Assembly (NCBI GenBank): GCA_012514045.1
Contig: JAAZBA010000285.1
Span: 1-5,875, forward strand
DNA: 5,875 nt
DNA from: Clostridiales bacterium
Lineage (GTDB): Bacteria; Bacillota; Clostridia; Oscillospirales; QAMX01
Reading direction: 5' to 3'
A program made the translations under genes and the position numbers. Under the pieces are notes generated by a model, which was not told the origin of the DNA, did no database searches, and worked only from the letters and a program-made list of their open reading frames with translations. Shown piece by piece: positions 1-5,875 of the stretch (position 1 is its first letter; the number at the start of each line of letters is the position of its first letter).

Positions 1-281
1 CGCAGACCGCCATTGAGCTTGCACCGGAAGGCACCGGCTACCGCGCAAGGACGCGCTTCGCCAAGTTCTTCAATCTCCCTGAATTGATGACCCTGTTCAA
101 AGAGGCTGCGGATATTAAGACCTCTGACCAGCTCAATCTTCCCACGCCAACAGCCGTCTATCACAACGAGGTGGCGCAGCCTACAGAAATCCAGAAGGAA
201 ATGGTGCAGGAGCTTTCCGAGCGTGCCGCCAAAGTACACGCACAGCTTGTAGACCCGAGCACCGATAATATGTTAAAGATA
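1..281 (+). CDS. SNF2-type helicase of a conjugative element, exon 1 (partial, 5' end outside window)
   Basis: The frame starting at base 3 is open from the window edge to the GTGCG of intron 1 and encodes 93 residues, beginning QTAIELAPEGTGYRAR and ending STDNMLKI. I recognise this from large SNF2-like helicase proteins of Firmicutes integrative and conjugative elements; it lies between the two helicase lobes (FAKFFNLPELM, then PTEIQKEMVQELSERAAKVH, which leads into the C-terminal lobe). There is no start codon or ribosome binding site for this stretch, so a short gene starting at the TTG at 84 would be an artefact. Reading past base 281 gives only Val-Arg-Cys and a stop, all inside the intron. 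Joining to base 2679 restores the family sequence as LKI-TSDGRKLGLDQRV. The exons look more GC-rich than the intron genes. The biochemical role of these proteins in element transfer is not well established; DNA remodelling during conjugation is an inference. Confidence 0.87.
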
Positions 282-774
282 GTGCGCTGCTAAGCGCAAA
301 AGTGTATCTCCCCCGCAGGGGGACGTTATTAAAAGTGAATAATGGGAACAACCAACTTACTTGGCGAGGAAACTCAAAGAGGACAATCGCATGTTGGTAA
401 AGCGGATAAGAGGCTAATCGCAAAGCCTTGATGTTCCGCAAGTTCCGCGTCCTATGGCTAAAGCTAAACTGCCTGAATCTTAGTTCCGACTTGGTGCAAA
501 GCATCGCCCACCGGAAAGCGATTGATACCGGTGTCATTGTATGCTCGCTGTTGTTGATTTTGAGCGAGTAACTTTTTGCAATGAAAGAGCGCACAGTGAG
601 TGCGAATAAAGGAACGAACAAGGAGCCTAAGGGATGCTCGATACGTACACTTTTGACGAATAGCAGGATGGCCTAAAGGGGGCGACCCCCATGGTCACGG
701 AGTCACCATAGTAGTCAGAGCAAGGGAAAGCCTTGTACGTGGCGAAGGGTGACAGGTAATTTCGATTTGTTAGA
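282..774 (+). ncRNA. Group II intron 1 ribozyme, domains I-III
   Basis: About 490 nt with no credible gene but dense short helices, as expected for the 5' part of a group II ribozyme. Helices visible by eye include CCCCC/GGGGG at 310-314/318-322, ACCGG/CCGGT around 509-533, CTCGCT/AGCGAG at 544-549/563-568 and CGCAC/GTGCG at 590-594/600-604. A longer-range stem ACGTACA/TGTACGT (643-649/734-740) encloses the hairpins GGGGG-cga-CCCCC and ATGGT/ACCAT and may be domain III. Domain limits are approximate, because no covariance model was run. Confidence 0.75.
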
Positions 775-780
775 AAGGAG
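775..780 (+). promoter_or_regulatory. Ribosome binding site of intron 1 maturase (AAGGAG)
   Basis: AAGGAG is a strong Shine-Dalgarno match just before the maturase gene. It lies 3 nt from the GTG at 784 and 12 nt from the ATG at 793. Neither spacing is ideal, so it does not decide the start. The site lies at the beginning of domain IV, where related introns bind their own maturase (known for LtrA/Ll.LtrB), so translation could be self-limited; that last point is inference. Confidence 0.6.
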
Positions 781-783
781 TAG

Positions 784-2574
784 GTGCGTGAGATGCGTAC
801 AGCCCAAACTGTTTTAACGGTCATTCAAGAACGTGGAAAGCAGAGAAAACCCATTGAAAGAGTATACAAACTCTTGTTCAACCGTGATATCTATCTGAAT
901 GCCTATGCGAAGTTATACCCGAATAACGGCGCAATGACAAAAGGTGTTACAGATGAAACGGTTGATGGAATGTCAATCCAGAAAATTGACAAAATGATTG
1001 AACTTCTCAGAGAAGAAAAGTACCAATGGAAGCCGGCAAGGAGGGAATATATTCCGAAGAAAAACGGGAAGAAGCGTCCTTTGGGTATTCCTACATGGGG
1101 AGACAAGCTGTTGCAGGAAGTGATGCGTGAAATTCTGGAAGCATATTATGAGCCGCAGTTCAGCGAGCATTCCCATGGTTTCAGACCAGGAAAGGGATGT
1201 CATACCGCATTGCAGGAAATTCAGGTGTGGAAAGGTACTCGATGGTTTATTGAGGGGGACATTTCCAAATACTTTGACACAATAGACCACGCTGTGCTCT
1301 TGAAAATACTTGAGAAAAATATCCATGACGGACGATTTATCCGTCTCGTGTCTAACATGCTGAAAGCCGGATACTTGGAGGACTGGAAGTTCAATCGAAC
1401 AATCAGCGGAACCCCGCAGGGCGGAGTGATTAGCCCGTTGTTAGCAAATATCTATCTCAACGAATTCGACCAGTGGATAGAGAAAACCATAATTGCTCGG
1501 AATACGAGAGGCAATAGGCAAAAATCAAACCCCGTCTACAACAGGTTAAATGCTGAAATAAGCAAAGCAAGAAAAGGCGGTGATTTGCAAACCGCACACC
1601 GGCTTGAAGTGGAGCGGCGAAGCATTCCCTCGGTTGATGCGCATGATGAGAACTACCGCAGGTGTCGCTATGTTCGGTATGCAGATGATTTTCTAATTGG
1701 ATTCACAGGCTCAAAGGCTGATGCGGAAAGAATTAAGGCAGAAATGCACGATTTCTTAAAGCAGGAGCTCAACTTAGAGCTGTCCGAAGAGAAGACTTTA
1801 ATTACCAACGCAAGCGCACAAGCGGCTAAGTTCCTCGGATATGAAATTAAAGCGCAAAGGGTGAATGACTATATTGACCCTAAAGGACGCAGAGGTGCAA
1901 ATGGTGTTATTGCGTTACTTGTGCCGGCAAAAGTCATTGAGGACAAATGTAATTCGTTCATGCGAAACGGGAAGGTAACGCACAGAAATGCCTTGCTTAA
2001 CGATGACGATTTCTCTATCGTTCAGCGATTCCAGCAGGAGTACAGAGGTTTAGTCCAATACTATGTTTTGGCACAAAATCTGTCATGGTTTTCCAAGCTC
2101 TATTGGGTCATGGAAACAGCTCTGTTGAAAACGCTGGCTTGCAAACACAGGTCGTCTATCAATAAGCAGAAAGCAAAATACAGAACCACCACTACAAGCA
2201 CAAGCGGCAAAACGGTTCCATGTTTACAGGTTACTGTGCCCCGTCCATACAAGAAGCCTCTTGTCGCAACGTGGGGCGGTATTTCCCTTGTTCACAAGCG
2301 AAAAGCCGTTATTGAGGATGCTCCCTACAAGGTGTACGGTGGACGAACAGAACTCATAAAGCGGTTAATGGCCGACACCTGTGAGCTGTGCGGAAGTAAT
2401 AAGAATATTGAGGTACATCATATTCGTAAGTTGGCTGATGTCAAAAACAAAGGGCTACCTAATGCGCCTACATGGGCGCAGGTTATGGCGGCAAGAAATA
2501 GAAAAACGCTCGTGGTATGTCGGGAATGCCATAAAGCGATACACAATGGGACAATAAATAAACCACTTTCTTGA
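784..2574 (+). CDS. Group II intron-encoded reverse transcriptase/maturase with zinc HNH endonuclease (intron 1)
   Basis: This multifunctional protein helps intron 1 fold and splice and copies it into DNA targets. It has 596 residues counted from GTG at 784; ATG at 793 (MRTAQTVLTV) gives 593 and matches the N-terminus I remember for relatives, so it may be the real start. Visible motifs: RPLGIPTWGDKLLQEV at about 98-113, HGFRPGKGCHTAL (131-143), the first catalytic aspartate in EGDISKYFDTIDH (D159), GTPQGGVISPLLANIYLNE (209-227), and the active-site YADD (299-302). The maturase (X) domain spans about 370-480 (RGLVQYYVLAQNLSWF). The C-terminus is an HNH nuclease with CELC (533-536), the HH pair (545-546), and CREC-H...H (579-587), the four cysteines probably holding a structural zinc. 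The length is usual for the family and nothing is broken. The stop lies 15 nt before domain V, so the gene fills domain IV. It is probably translated from the helicase transcript. Confidence 0.95.
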   Translation: MREMRTAQTVLTVIQERGKQRKPIERVYKLLFNRDIYLNAYAKLYPNNGAMTKGVTDETVDGMSIQKIDKMIELLREEKYQWKPARREYIPKKNGKKRPLGIPTWGDKLLQEVMREILEAYYEPQFSEHSHGFRPGKGCHTALQEIQVWKGTRWFIEGDISKYFDTIDHAVLLKILEKNIHDGRFIRLVSNMLKAGYLEDWKFNRTISGTPQGGVISPLLANIYLNEFDQWIEKTIIARNTRGNRQKSNPVYNRLNAEISKARKGGDLQTAHRLEVERRSIPSVDAHDENYRRCRYVRYADDFLIGFTGSKADAERIKAEMHDFLKQELNLELSEEKTLITNASAQAAKFLGYEIKAQRVNDYIDPKGRRGANGVIALLVPAKVIEDKCNSFMRNGKVTHRNALLNDDDFSIVQRFQQEYRGLVQYYVLAQNLSWFSKLYWVMETALLKTLACKHRSSINKQKAKYRTTTTSTSGKTVPCLQVTVPRPYKKPLVATWGGISLVHKRKAVIEDAPYKVYGGRTELIKRLMADTCELCGSNKNIEVHHIRKLADVKNKGLPNAPTWAQVMAARNRKTLVVCRECHKAIHNGTINKPLS

Positions 2575-2589
2575 AATGAAATTACTGGG

Positions 2590-2623
2590 GAGCCGGATGA
2601 TGCGAAAGTATCAAGTCCGGTTC
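2590..2623 (+). ncRNA. Domain V of group II intron 1
   Basis: This is the catalytic hairpin of the ribozyme and has exactly the canonical 34 nt. The lower helix is GAGCCGGA (2590-2597) with TCCGGTTC (2616-2623), containing one G-U pair. An internal bulge (T2598 opposite AAG 2613-2615) follows, then a 5-bp helix GATGC/GTATC closed by a GAAA tetraloop (2604-2607). The catalytic triad AGC is at 2591-2593. The layout matches domain V of intron 2 helix for helix. Confidence 0.93.
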
Positions 2624-2678
2624 CGTGGGGGGATGACGGAAAAGGAGCAATCGCTACCTCGTCGGCATCCTACCCGAC
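2624..2678 (+). ncRNA. Domain VI of group II intron 1 with branch-point A2672
   Basis: The basal stem pairs TGGG (2626-2629) with CCCG (2673-2676, one G-U pair), and GGGATG (2630-2635) with CATCCT (2666-2671). Between them A2672 is left unpaired, seven positions from the 3' end. This is the expected branch-point adenosine whose 2'-OH would form the lariat. The intron ends in GAC, fitting the group II 3' consensus of A followed by a pyrimidine. Confidence 0.85.
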
Positions 2679-3141
2679 ACGTCGGACGGGCGCAAGCTGG
2701 GGCTTGACCAGCGTGTTATCAATCCGGATCTGCCGGACGATCCCAATAGCAAAGTCAATATGTGCGTGAATAACATCGCGCAGATCTATGAAGACGGAAA
2801 AGCGGACAGGCTGACCCAGCTCGTGTTCTGCGACATTTCCACTCCCAAAACGACTCCTACACAAAGGGCGGCAAAGACCGCAGGCGGAAATCTGGACAGC
2901 CCGGAAATGAACGCTCTGGAACGGCTGATTGAAAGTGAAAATCCCGATGAACCCGGTTTCACGGTTTATGATGACATTAGAGAGAAGCTGGTTGCCCGAG
3001 GCGTTCCCAGAGAGGAAATCGCGTTTATCCACGAAGCGAATACCGAAACGAGAAAGAAAGAGCTGTTTGCGAAAGTCCGAAACGGTCAGGTACGTGTGCT
3101 TATGGGCTCCACCTTCAAAATGGGAGCCGGTATGAACGTAC
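2679..3141 (+). CDS. SNF2-type helicase, exon 2 (internal)
   Basis: 463 nt encode 154 codons plus one base, starting TSDGRKLGLDQRVINPDLPD and ending MGSTFKMGAGMNV. This is most of the C-terminal RecA-like lobe. I see PGFTVYDDIREKLVARGVP (motif IV region), IAFIHEANTETRKKELFAKVRNGQ, and helicase motif V in RVLMGSTFKMGAGMNV. Family members usually read GSTSKMGAGTNVQDRL, so the Phe and Met are modest substitutions. The frame is continuous from base 2679; starting at the internal ATG at 2760 would miss its first 27 codons. Without splicing it runs into intron 2 as RATRS and a stop. With splicing, the final C joins AG at 5860 to make the Gln of NVQDRLVA. It is intact, not a pseudogene, provided both introns splice. 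Confidence 0.88.
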
Positions 3142-3845
3142 GTGCGACTCGTTCGTAACTGAAAAGGTTACGCTCAAGTCAAAATCTATAAAGATTGAAA
3201 GGAGCTTGATAATTGATTTGAAGAACTGATATTCCGACAGGTGGAATGAAGGGGTAACGCCCGGAAACGCCTGCCTTGATACTGCGGTGTGCGGTAAGAT
3301 TTGCAGAAATTGAACCGTACAGAGCCCGCTGAAGTCGGCGGAAGTCTGTCCAAACAGGCAGAAATGTGCTGTGGAAAGCGTCCCAGCGGTGGGGTGTGCA
3401 GATGATACGCCGGAGGTCTATAAAATCCCTATGGTGAGGATGTCATAAATGACCGACGAAGTCCGAGTGTTAGGGTCTATAGCGTGATATGGCAGAAATG
3501 TCATAGTCGTAAATTTACGGCGTGCGTGAGGTTGAGTAAAAATGGACGTTATGAAAAACCTTGGAATGTTACAGGCATTCCCCAGCGCACAGGCTCATAG
3601 GACAACCTAAGGGGATTATGTACAGATAGGAATATCGGAACGAGGAAAGGTCGGAACGCTGAGTGTCTGCACACTATGAAGCGGTAGTCACGAAAAATCA
3701 GTAAATGAAACAAGTGGCTTTTATCCTGACTGAGAGCGGCGGCATGACCGATGATACCCTTGTAATGAGGGTGGAGGAACAGCCGCCAGTCATTTACAAA
3801 TAACGATTCTAAAAAGCAATATTCAAAGGTTCGAGTAAGACTAAG
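3142..3845 (+). ncRNA. Group II intron 2 ribozyme, domains I-III
   Basis: About 700 nt without a believable gene and rich in helices, for example GTAAC/GTTAC at 3155-3159/3167-3171. A hairpin TTTAC/GTAAA (3514-3518/3536-3540) has a loop carrying GTGCGT (3522-3527). This pairs with the last six exon bases ACGTAC (3136-3141) with one G-U pair and is a candidate EBS1. TCATA, complementary to exon bases TATGA (3131-3135), occurs at 3443-3447 and 3501-3505 as a possible EBS2. Domain limits are approximate and the EBS calls are tentative. Confidence 0.75.
3701..3797 (+). ncRNA. Long nested stem in intron 2, possibly domain III
   Basis: An 8-bp perfect stem GTAAATGA (3701-3708) with TCATTTAC (3790-3797) encloses GGCGGC/GCCGCC (3738-3743/3782-3787) and the hairpin ACCCT/AGGGT (3756-3760/3768-3772). 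It lies just before domain IV, where domain III is expected. GACT/AGTC (3728-3731/3788-3791) is an alternative pairing that competes with the outer stem. Seen by eye; the domain assignment is inference. Confidence 0.55.
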
Positions 3846-3850
3846 AAAGG
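3846..3850 (+). promoter_or_regulatory. Weak ribosome binding site of intron 2 maturase (AAAGG)
   Basis: AAAGG lies 12 nt before the TTG at 3863 and is the only purine-rich match nearby. An in-frame stop (TAA at 3842-3844) lies just upstream, so translation must begin after it. The wide spacing and TTG start predict weak translation, which is common for intron maturases. Confidence 0.35.
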
Positions 3851-3862
3851 CGAAAGCCGACT

Positions 3863-5755
3863 TTGACAGGGAAGAAACTGCTCAAACGCCAAAAGCTGAG
3901 GAACAACGAATACTATGATATGCAGTCGGTATTCGATGAACTGTATGAAAACAGTCTTGCGAAGCGTGAATTTAAGAACCTTGTCAGCATTATCACAACA
4001 GAAGAAAATATCAGGTTAGCATATAGGAATCTGAAAAAGAACGCTGGAAGCAAAACGCCGGGTACGGATGGGAAAAACATCGCAGACCTTGCCAAAATGA
4101 GCGAACCGGTATTGATTCAACTGGTACAAAGAAAACTTGCGTGGTATCAGCCTCAGTCTGTCAGACGAAAAGAGATACCCAAAGGAAACGGAAAAACCAG
4201 ACCGTTGGGTATTCCGACAATCATGGACAGACTGATTCAGCAATGCGTTCTGCAAGTGATGGAACCAATCTGCGAAGCAAAATTCTGTGAAACAAGTAAC
4301 GGTTTTCGCCCCAACAGAGGTGTTGAAAATGCGTTGGCACAGGCTGAAAAGCATATGCAACAAGGAAATCTTCATATCGTCATTGACATTGATATAAAAG
4401 GTTTCTTTGACAATGTAAATCATGGGAAGCTTCTGCGTCAAATTTGGGCAATGGGTATCCATGATAAAAAGCTGCTGAGCATCATATCAGCTATGCTGAA
4501 AGCCGAGGTTGCCGGTATAGGTTTCCCGGAAAAAGGAACACCGCAGGGCGGAATCATCTCTCCATTGCTATCCAATATAGTTCTGAATGAACTGGACTGG
4601 TGGATAACAAGTCAATGGGTAGGAATGCCCACAAGGCATGAATACAGCGGAAGAATCCACGCAAATGGTACAAAAGACCAGTCAAAGAAGTATCGGGAAC
4701 TCAGAAAAACCAAGCTGAAAGAGTGCTATATCGTAAGATATGCCGATGATTTCAAAATCTTTTGCAAGAGGCACAGCGATGCCGTGAAATTGTTTGAAGC
4801 CACAAAGGCGTGGCTGAAAGACCGGTTGGAACTTGATATAAGTCCAGAAAAGTCAAAAATTGTGAACCTGAAACATGAATACTCGGATTTTCTGGGATTT
4901 CAAATCAAGGTTCATAAAGGCAAAAACAACAAGTATGTGGTCATATCGCATATTTCGCCCAAGGCATTGGACAGAATCAAGGACACTGCAAAAGAAAAAA
5001 TCAAAGCTATTCAGCACTCATCCGGTGATGCGGATGAATTCAAAGGCATAAACGACTACAACAGTTTTGTTATGGGTATCCATAATTACTACTGTATGGC
5101 AACCGCCGCATCCTCGGATATACAGCGATTAGCGTTTGAAATTAAGATTTCTATAAAAAACAGGTTACAGGAACGAGTAAAGCGACGAAACGACCAGGCA
5201 ATACCCGAATATGCCAAAAGGTACTCCAAAAGTAAGGAAGTTCGATATATAGGCAAGAACATCCTTTTGCCGATTGGCTATATTCAGCACCATCCGCCAA
5301 TCCATAAAAAGAAATTGGTGAACAAATACACCGTTGAAGGACGGGCGGAAATACACAAGAATCTGGAGAGTGTGAACATGACAACACTGCACATTCTCAT
5401 GAGAAATCCCATAATGAGCGCCACCGTGGAGTATAACGACAACCGCATATCTCTTTATGTGGCACAGCAAGGAAAGTGCGCTATCACAAAAGAGCCGCTA
5501 TTCCCGGATGAAATCCACTGTCACCATAAAAAGCCAAAGTCGCTGGGCGGTGGTGACAACTACGCGAACCTGATAATTCTTCATGAACGCATTCACAAAT
5601 TGATTCACGCAACGCAGAAAGAAACAATATCTGCAATTATGCAGACCGTACAGTTGAATAAACAGCAACTTGAAAAGCTGAATAAGCTCAGAAAGTCAGC
5701 TGGAAACAAGGCTATTTCGTTTGAGCAGAAAGACCCCTGTTGCGGATTAGAATGA
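3863..5755 (+). CDS. Group II intron-encoded reverse transcriptase/maturase with HNH domain (intron 2)
   Basis: This is the splicing and retrohoming protein of intron 2, 630 residues from TTG at 3863. No ATG exists between the upstream stop (3842) and the conserved KLRNNEYYDMQ segment (11-21); the first ATG, at 3920 within that segment, would delete conserved residues, so TTG is favoured. Motifs in order: GTDG (67-70), RPLGIPTIMDRLIQQ at about 113-127, NGFRPNRG (146-153), the catalytic aspartate in DIDIKGFFDNVNH (D177), GTPQGGIISPLLSNIVLNE (225-243), YADD (293-296), and FLGFQIK (343-349). The maturase domain spans about 390-450 (NDYNSFVMGIHNYY). The C-terminal HNH is of another type than in intron 1: HCHH (552-555), a GGGDNYANL segment (562-570) with the likely catalytic Asn, and H574, H578 and H582. 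It lacks the paired CxxC zinc knuckles. A glutamine- and lysine-rich tail follows. The stop lies 18 nt before domain V. Confidence 0.94.
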   Translation: MTGKKLLKRQKLRNNEYYDMQSVFDELYENSLAKREFKNLVSIITTEENIRLAYRNLKKNAGSKTPGTDGKNIADLAKMSEPVLIQLVQRKLAWYQPQSVRRKEIPKGNGKTRPLGIPTIMDRLIQQCVLQVMEPICEAKFCETSNGFRPNRGVENALAQAEKHMQQGNLHIVIDIDIKGFFDNVNHGKLLRQIWAMGIHDKKLLSIISAMLKAEVAGIGFPEKGTPQGGIISPLLSNIVLNELDWWITSQWVGMPTRHEYSGRIHANGTKDQSKKYRELRKTKLKECYIVRYADDFKIFCKRHSDAVKLFEATKAWLKDRLELDISPEKSKIVNLKHEYSDFLGFQIKVHKGKNNKYVVISHISPKALDRIKDTAKEKIKAIQHSSGDADEFKGINDYNSFVMGIHNYYCMATAASSDIQRLAFEIKISIKNRLQERVKRRNDQAIPEYAKRYSKSKEVRYIGKNILLPIGYIQHHPPIHKKKLVNKYTVEGRAEIHKNLESVNMTTLHILMRNPIMSATVEYNDNRISLYVAQQGKCAITKEPLFPDEIHCHHKKPKSLGGGDNYANLIILHERIHKLIHATQKETISAIMQTVQLNKQQLEKLNKLRKSAGNKAISFEQKDPCCGLE

Positions 5756-5773
5756 CGATTTGAAAATGATGGA

Positions 5774-5807
5774 AAGCCGTGTGAGTGGAAACGCTCATGC
5801 ACGGTTT
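5774..5807 (+). ncRNA. Domain V of group II intron 2
   Basis: A 34-nt catalytic hairpin. AAGCCGTG (5774-5781) pairs with CACGGTTT (5800-5807, one G-U pair). The bulge is T5782 opposite ATG (5797-5799), and the upper helix GAGTG/CGCTC is capped by GAAA (5788-5791). The triad AGC is at 5775-5777. The architecture is the same as in intron 1 though most paired bases differ, which is compensatory support for both. Confidence 0.93.
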
Positions 5808-5859
5808 GGAGTGGGGGAAAATCCGGAGGTGAGTTCACCAAAGGATTACCTATCACTAT
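5808..5859 (+). ncRNA. Domain VI of group II intron 2 with branch-point A5852
   Basis: AGTGGGGG (5810-5817) pairs with CCT and TCACT (5849-5851 and 5853-5857) using two G-U pairs, leaving A5852 bulged eight positions from the 3' end. The upper part holds AATCC/GGATT and a small hairpin GGTG-agtt-CACC (5828-5839). The bulged A is the predicted lariat branch point, and the intron ends at T5859. Confidence 0.85.
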
Positions 5860-5875
5860 AGGACAGGCTTGTGGC
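5860..5875 (+). CDS. SNF2-type helicase, exon 3 (first 16 nt, continues beyond window)
   Basis: The first two bases AG complete the codon begun by C3141 to give Gln, followed by Asp-Arg-Leu-Val and a partial Ala codon. NVQDRL is the expected continuation of motif V in this helicase family. Motif VI and the rest of the protein would lie to the right of the window. Confidence 0.8.

Larger units (their letters stand above)
282..2678 (+). mobile_element. Group II intron 1, full length, inserted in the helicase gene
   Basis: This is a self-splicing ribozyme and retroelement of 2,397 nt. Boundaries rest on four agreeing signs: GTGCG at the 5' end, a terminal AC at the 3' end, a branch-point A bulged seven positions from the 3' end, and exact restoration of the helicase frame between codons (ATA|ACG, phase 0). 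The order is domains I-III, RT/maturase gene in domain IV, domain V, domain VI. It lies in the same orientation as the host gene, as splicing requires. It sits inside coding sequence and not behind a terminator, which argues against group IIC; the exact subgroup was not determined. Every expected part is present and the protein has its catalytic residues, so it looks active. The EBS elements that should pair with exon bases ATGTTA/AAGATA could not be placed firmly. Confidence 0.93.
3142..5859 (+). mobile_element. Group II intron 2, full length, inserted in helicase motif V
   Basis: This is a second complete retroelement, 2,718 nt, in the same orientation as the host gene. It starts GTGCG and ends ACTAT; the final AT fits the consensus. 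It interrupts a codon after its first base (GTA C|AG, phase 1), and joining restores NVQDRLVA, the family sequence. It has a 5' ribozyme region of about 710 nt (longer than in intron 1), an RT/maturase gene in domain IV, and domains V and VI. The protein differs widely from that of intron 1, so this is a separate arrival and not a duplication. All parts look intact, so mobility is plausible. The subgroup was not determined. Confidence 0.93.

Noticed and set aside
84..293. A separate small gene of 69 residues
   Set aside because: It is the 3' part of exon 1 plus three intron codons. The frame is open upstream to the window edge, and the sequence continues at 2679 after splicing.
181..621. A 146-residue minus-strand gene
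   Set aside because: It runs antisense across an exon-intron boundary and structured ribozyme RNA, with no recognisable protein motif. Other minus-strand reading frames opposite the maturases and exon 2 were rejected for the same reason.
676..693. GGGGG-cga-CCCCC hairpin as a transcription terminator
   Set aside because: No T-tract follows and it lies within the ribozyme core, upstream of the maturase in the same transcript. It is an intron helix.
2760..3158. A separate 132-residue gene
   Set aside because: The frame is already open from 2679 with family-like residues, no ribosome binding site precedes the ATG, and its last residues are read from intron 2.
784..5755. Retron, diversity-generating retroelement or other defence-type reverse transcriptase
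   Set aside because: Both RTs have maturase and HNH domains and sit directly before group II domains V and VI. No template/variable repeat pair or msr/msd structure is seen.
282..5859. The two introns as a tandem duplication or a twintron
   Set aside because: Their proteins differ in length, N-terminus and HNH type, their 5' regions differ in length and sequence, and true exon sequence separates them.
1..5875. The helicase as a pseudogene broken by stops
   Set aside because: Both interruptions have complete group II boundaries and catalytic domains, and removing them restores an uninterrupted, conserved frame.

Overview
The window is an internal piece of one large gene on the + strand, interrupted twice by complete group II introns. 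Exon codons run at 1-281, 2679-3141 and 5860-5875. Joined, they give one uninterrupted reading frame of about 252 codons, open at both ends. It matches my recollection of the C-terminal helicase half of the very large SNF2-type helicase (often annotated as helicase/DNA methylase) carried by integrative and conjugative elements of gut Clostridia and other Firmicutes. Host group and element type are inferred from protein resemblance; no integrase, relaxase or attachment site is visible.

Intron 1 (282-2678, 2,397 nt) starts with GTGCG and ends in AC. In order it carries a structured 5' RNA region (domains I-III), a 596-residue intron-encoded reverse transcriptase/maturase with a zinc-type HNH domain (784-2574), a canonical 34-nt domain V (2590-2623), and a domain VI with a bulged branch-point A (2672). 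Intron 2 (3142-5859, 2,718 nt) has the same layout: GTGCG start, a longer 5' RNA region, a 630-residue reverse transcriptase/maturase with a different HNH domain (3863-5755), domain V (5774-5807), domain VI with bulged A5852, and an AT end. The two proteins are clearly different lineages, so these are two independent insertions and not a tandem duplication.

The parts work together simply. The host gene is transcribed through both introns. Each maturase binds its own intron RNA, splicing restores the helicase frame, and the RT plus HNH activities support retrohoming of the intron. Each intron puts an in-frame stop within 18 nt of its 5' splice site, so full-length helicase requires two correct splicing events. 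Nothing outside this gene is present. I see no tRNA, rRNA, CRISPR array, promoter or independent terminator. The most unusual points are the doubly interrupted helicase, the placement of intron 2 inside helicase motif V, and the different intron phases (0 and 1), which make skipping of the 463-nt middle exon destructive.
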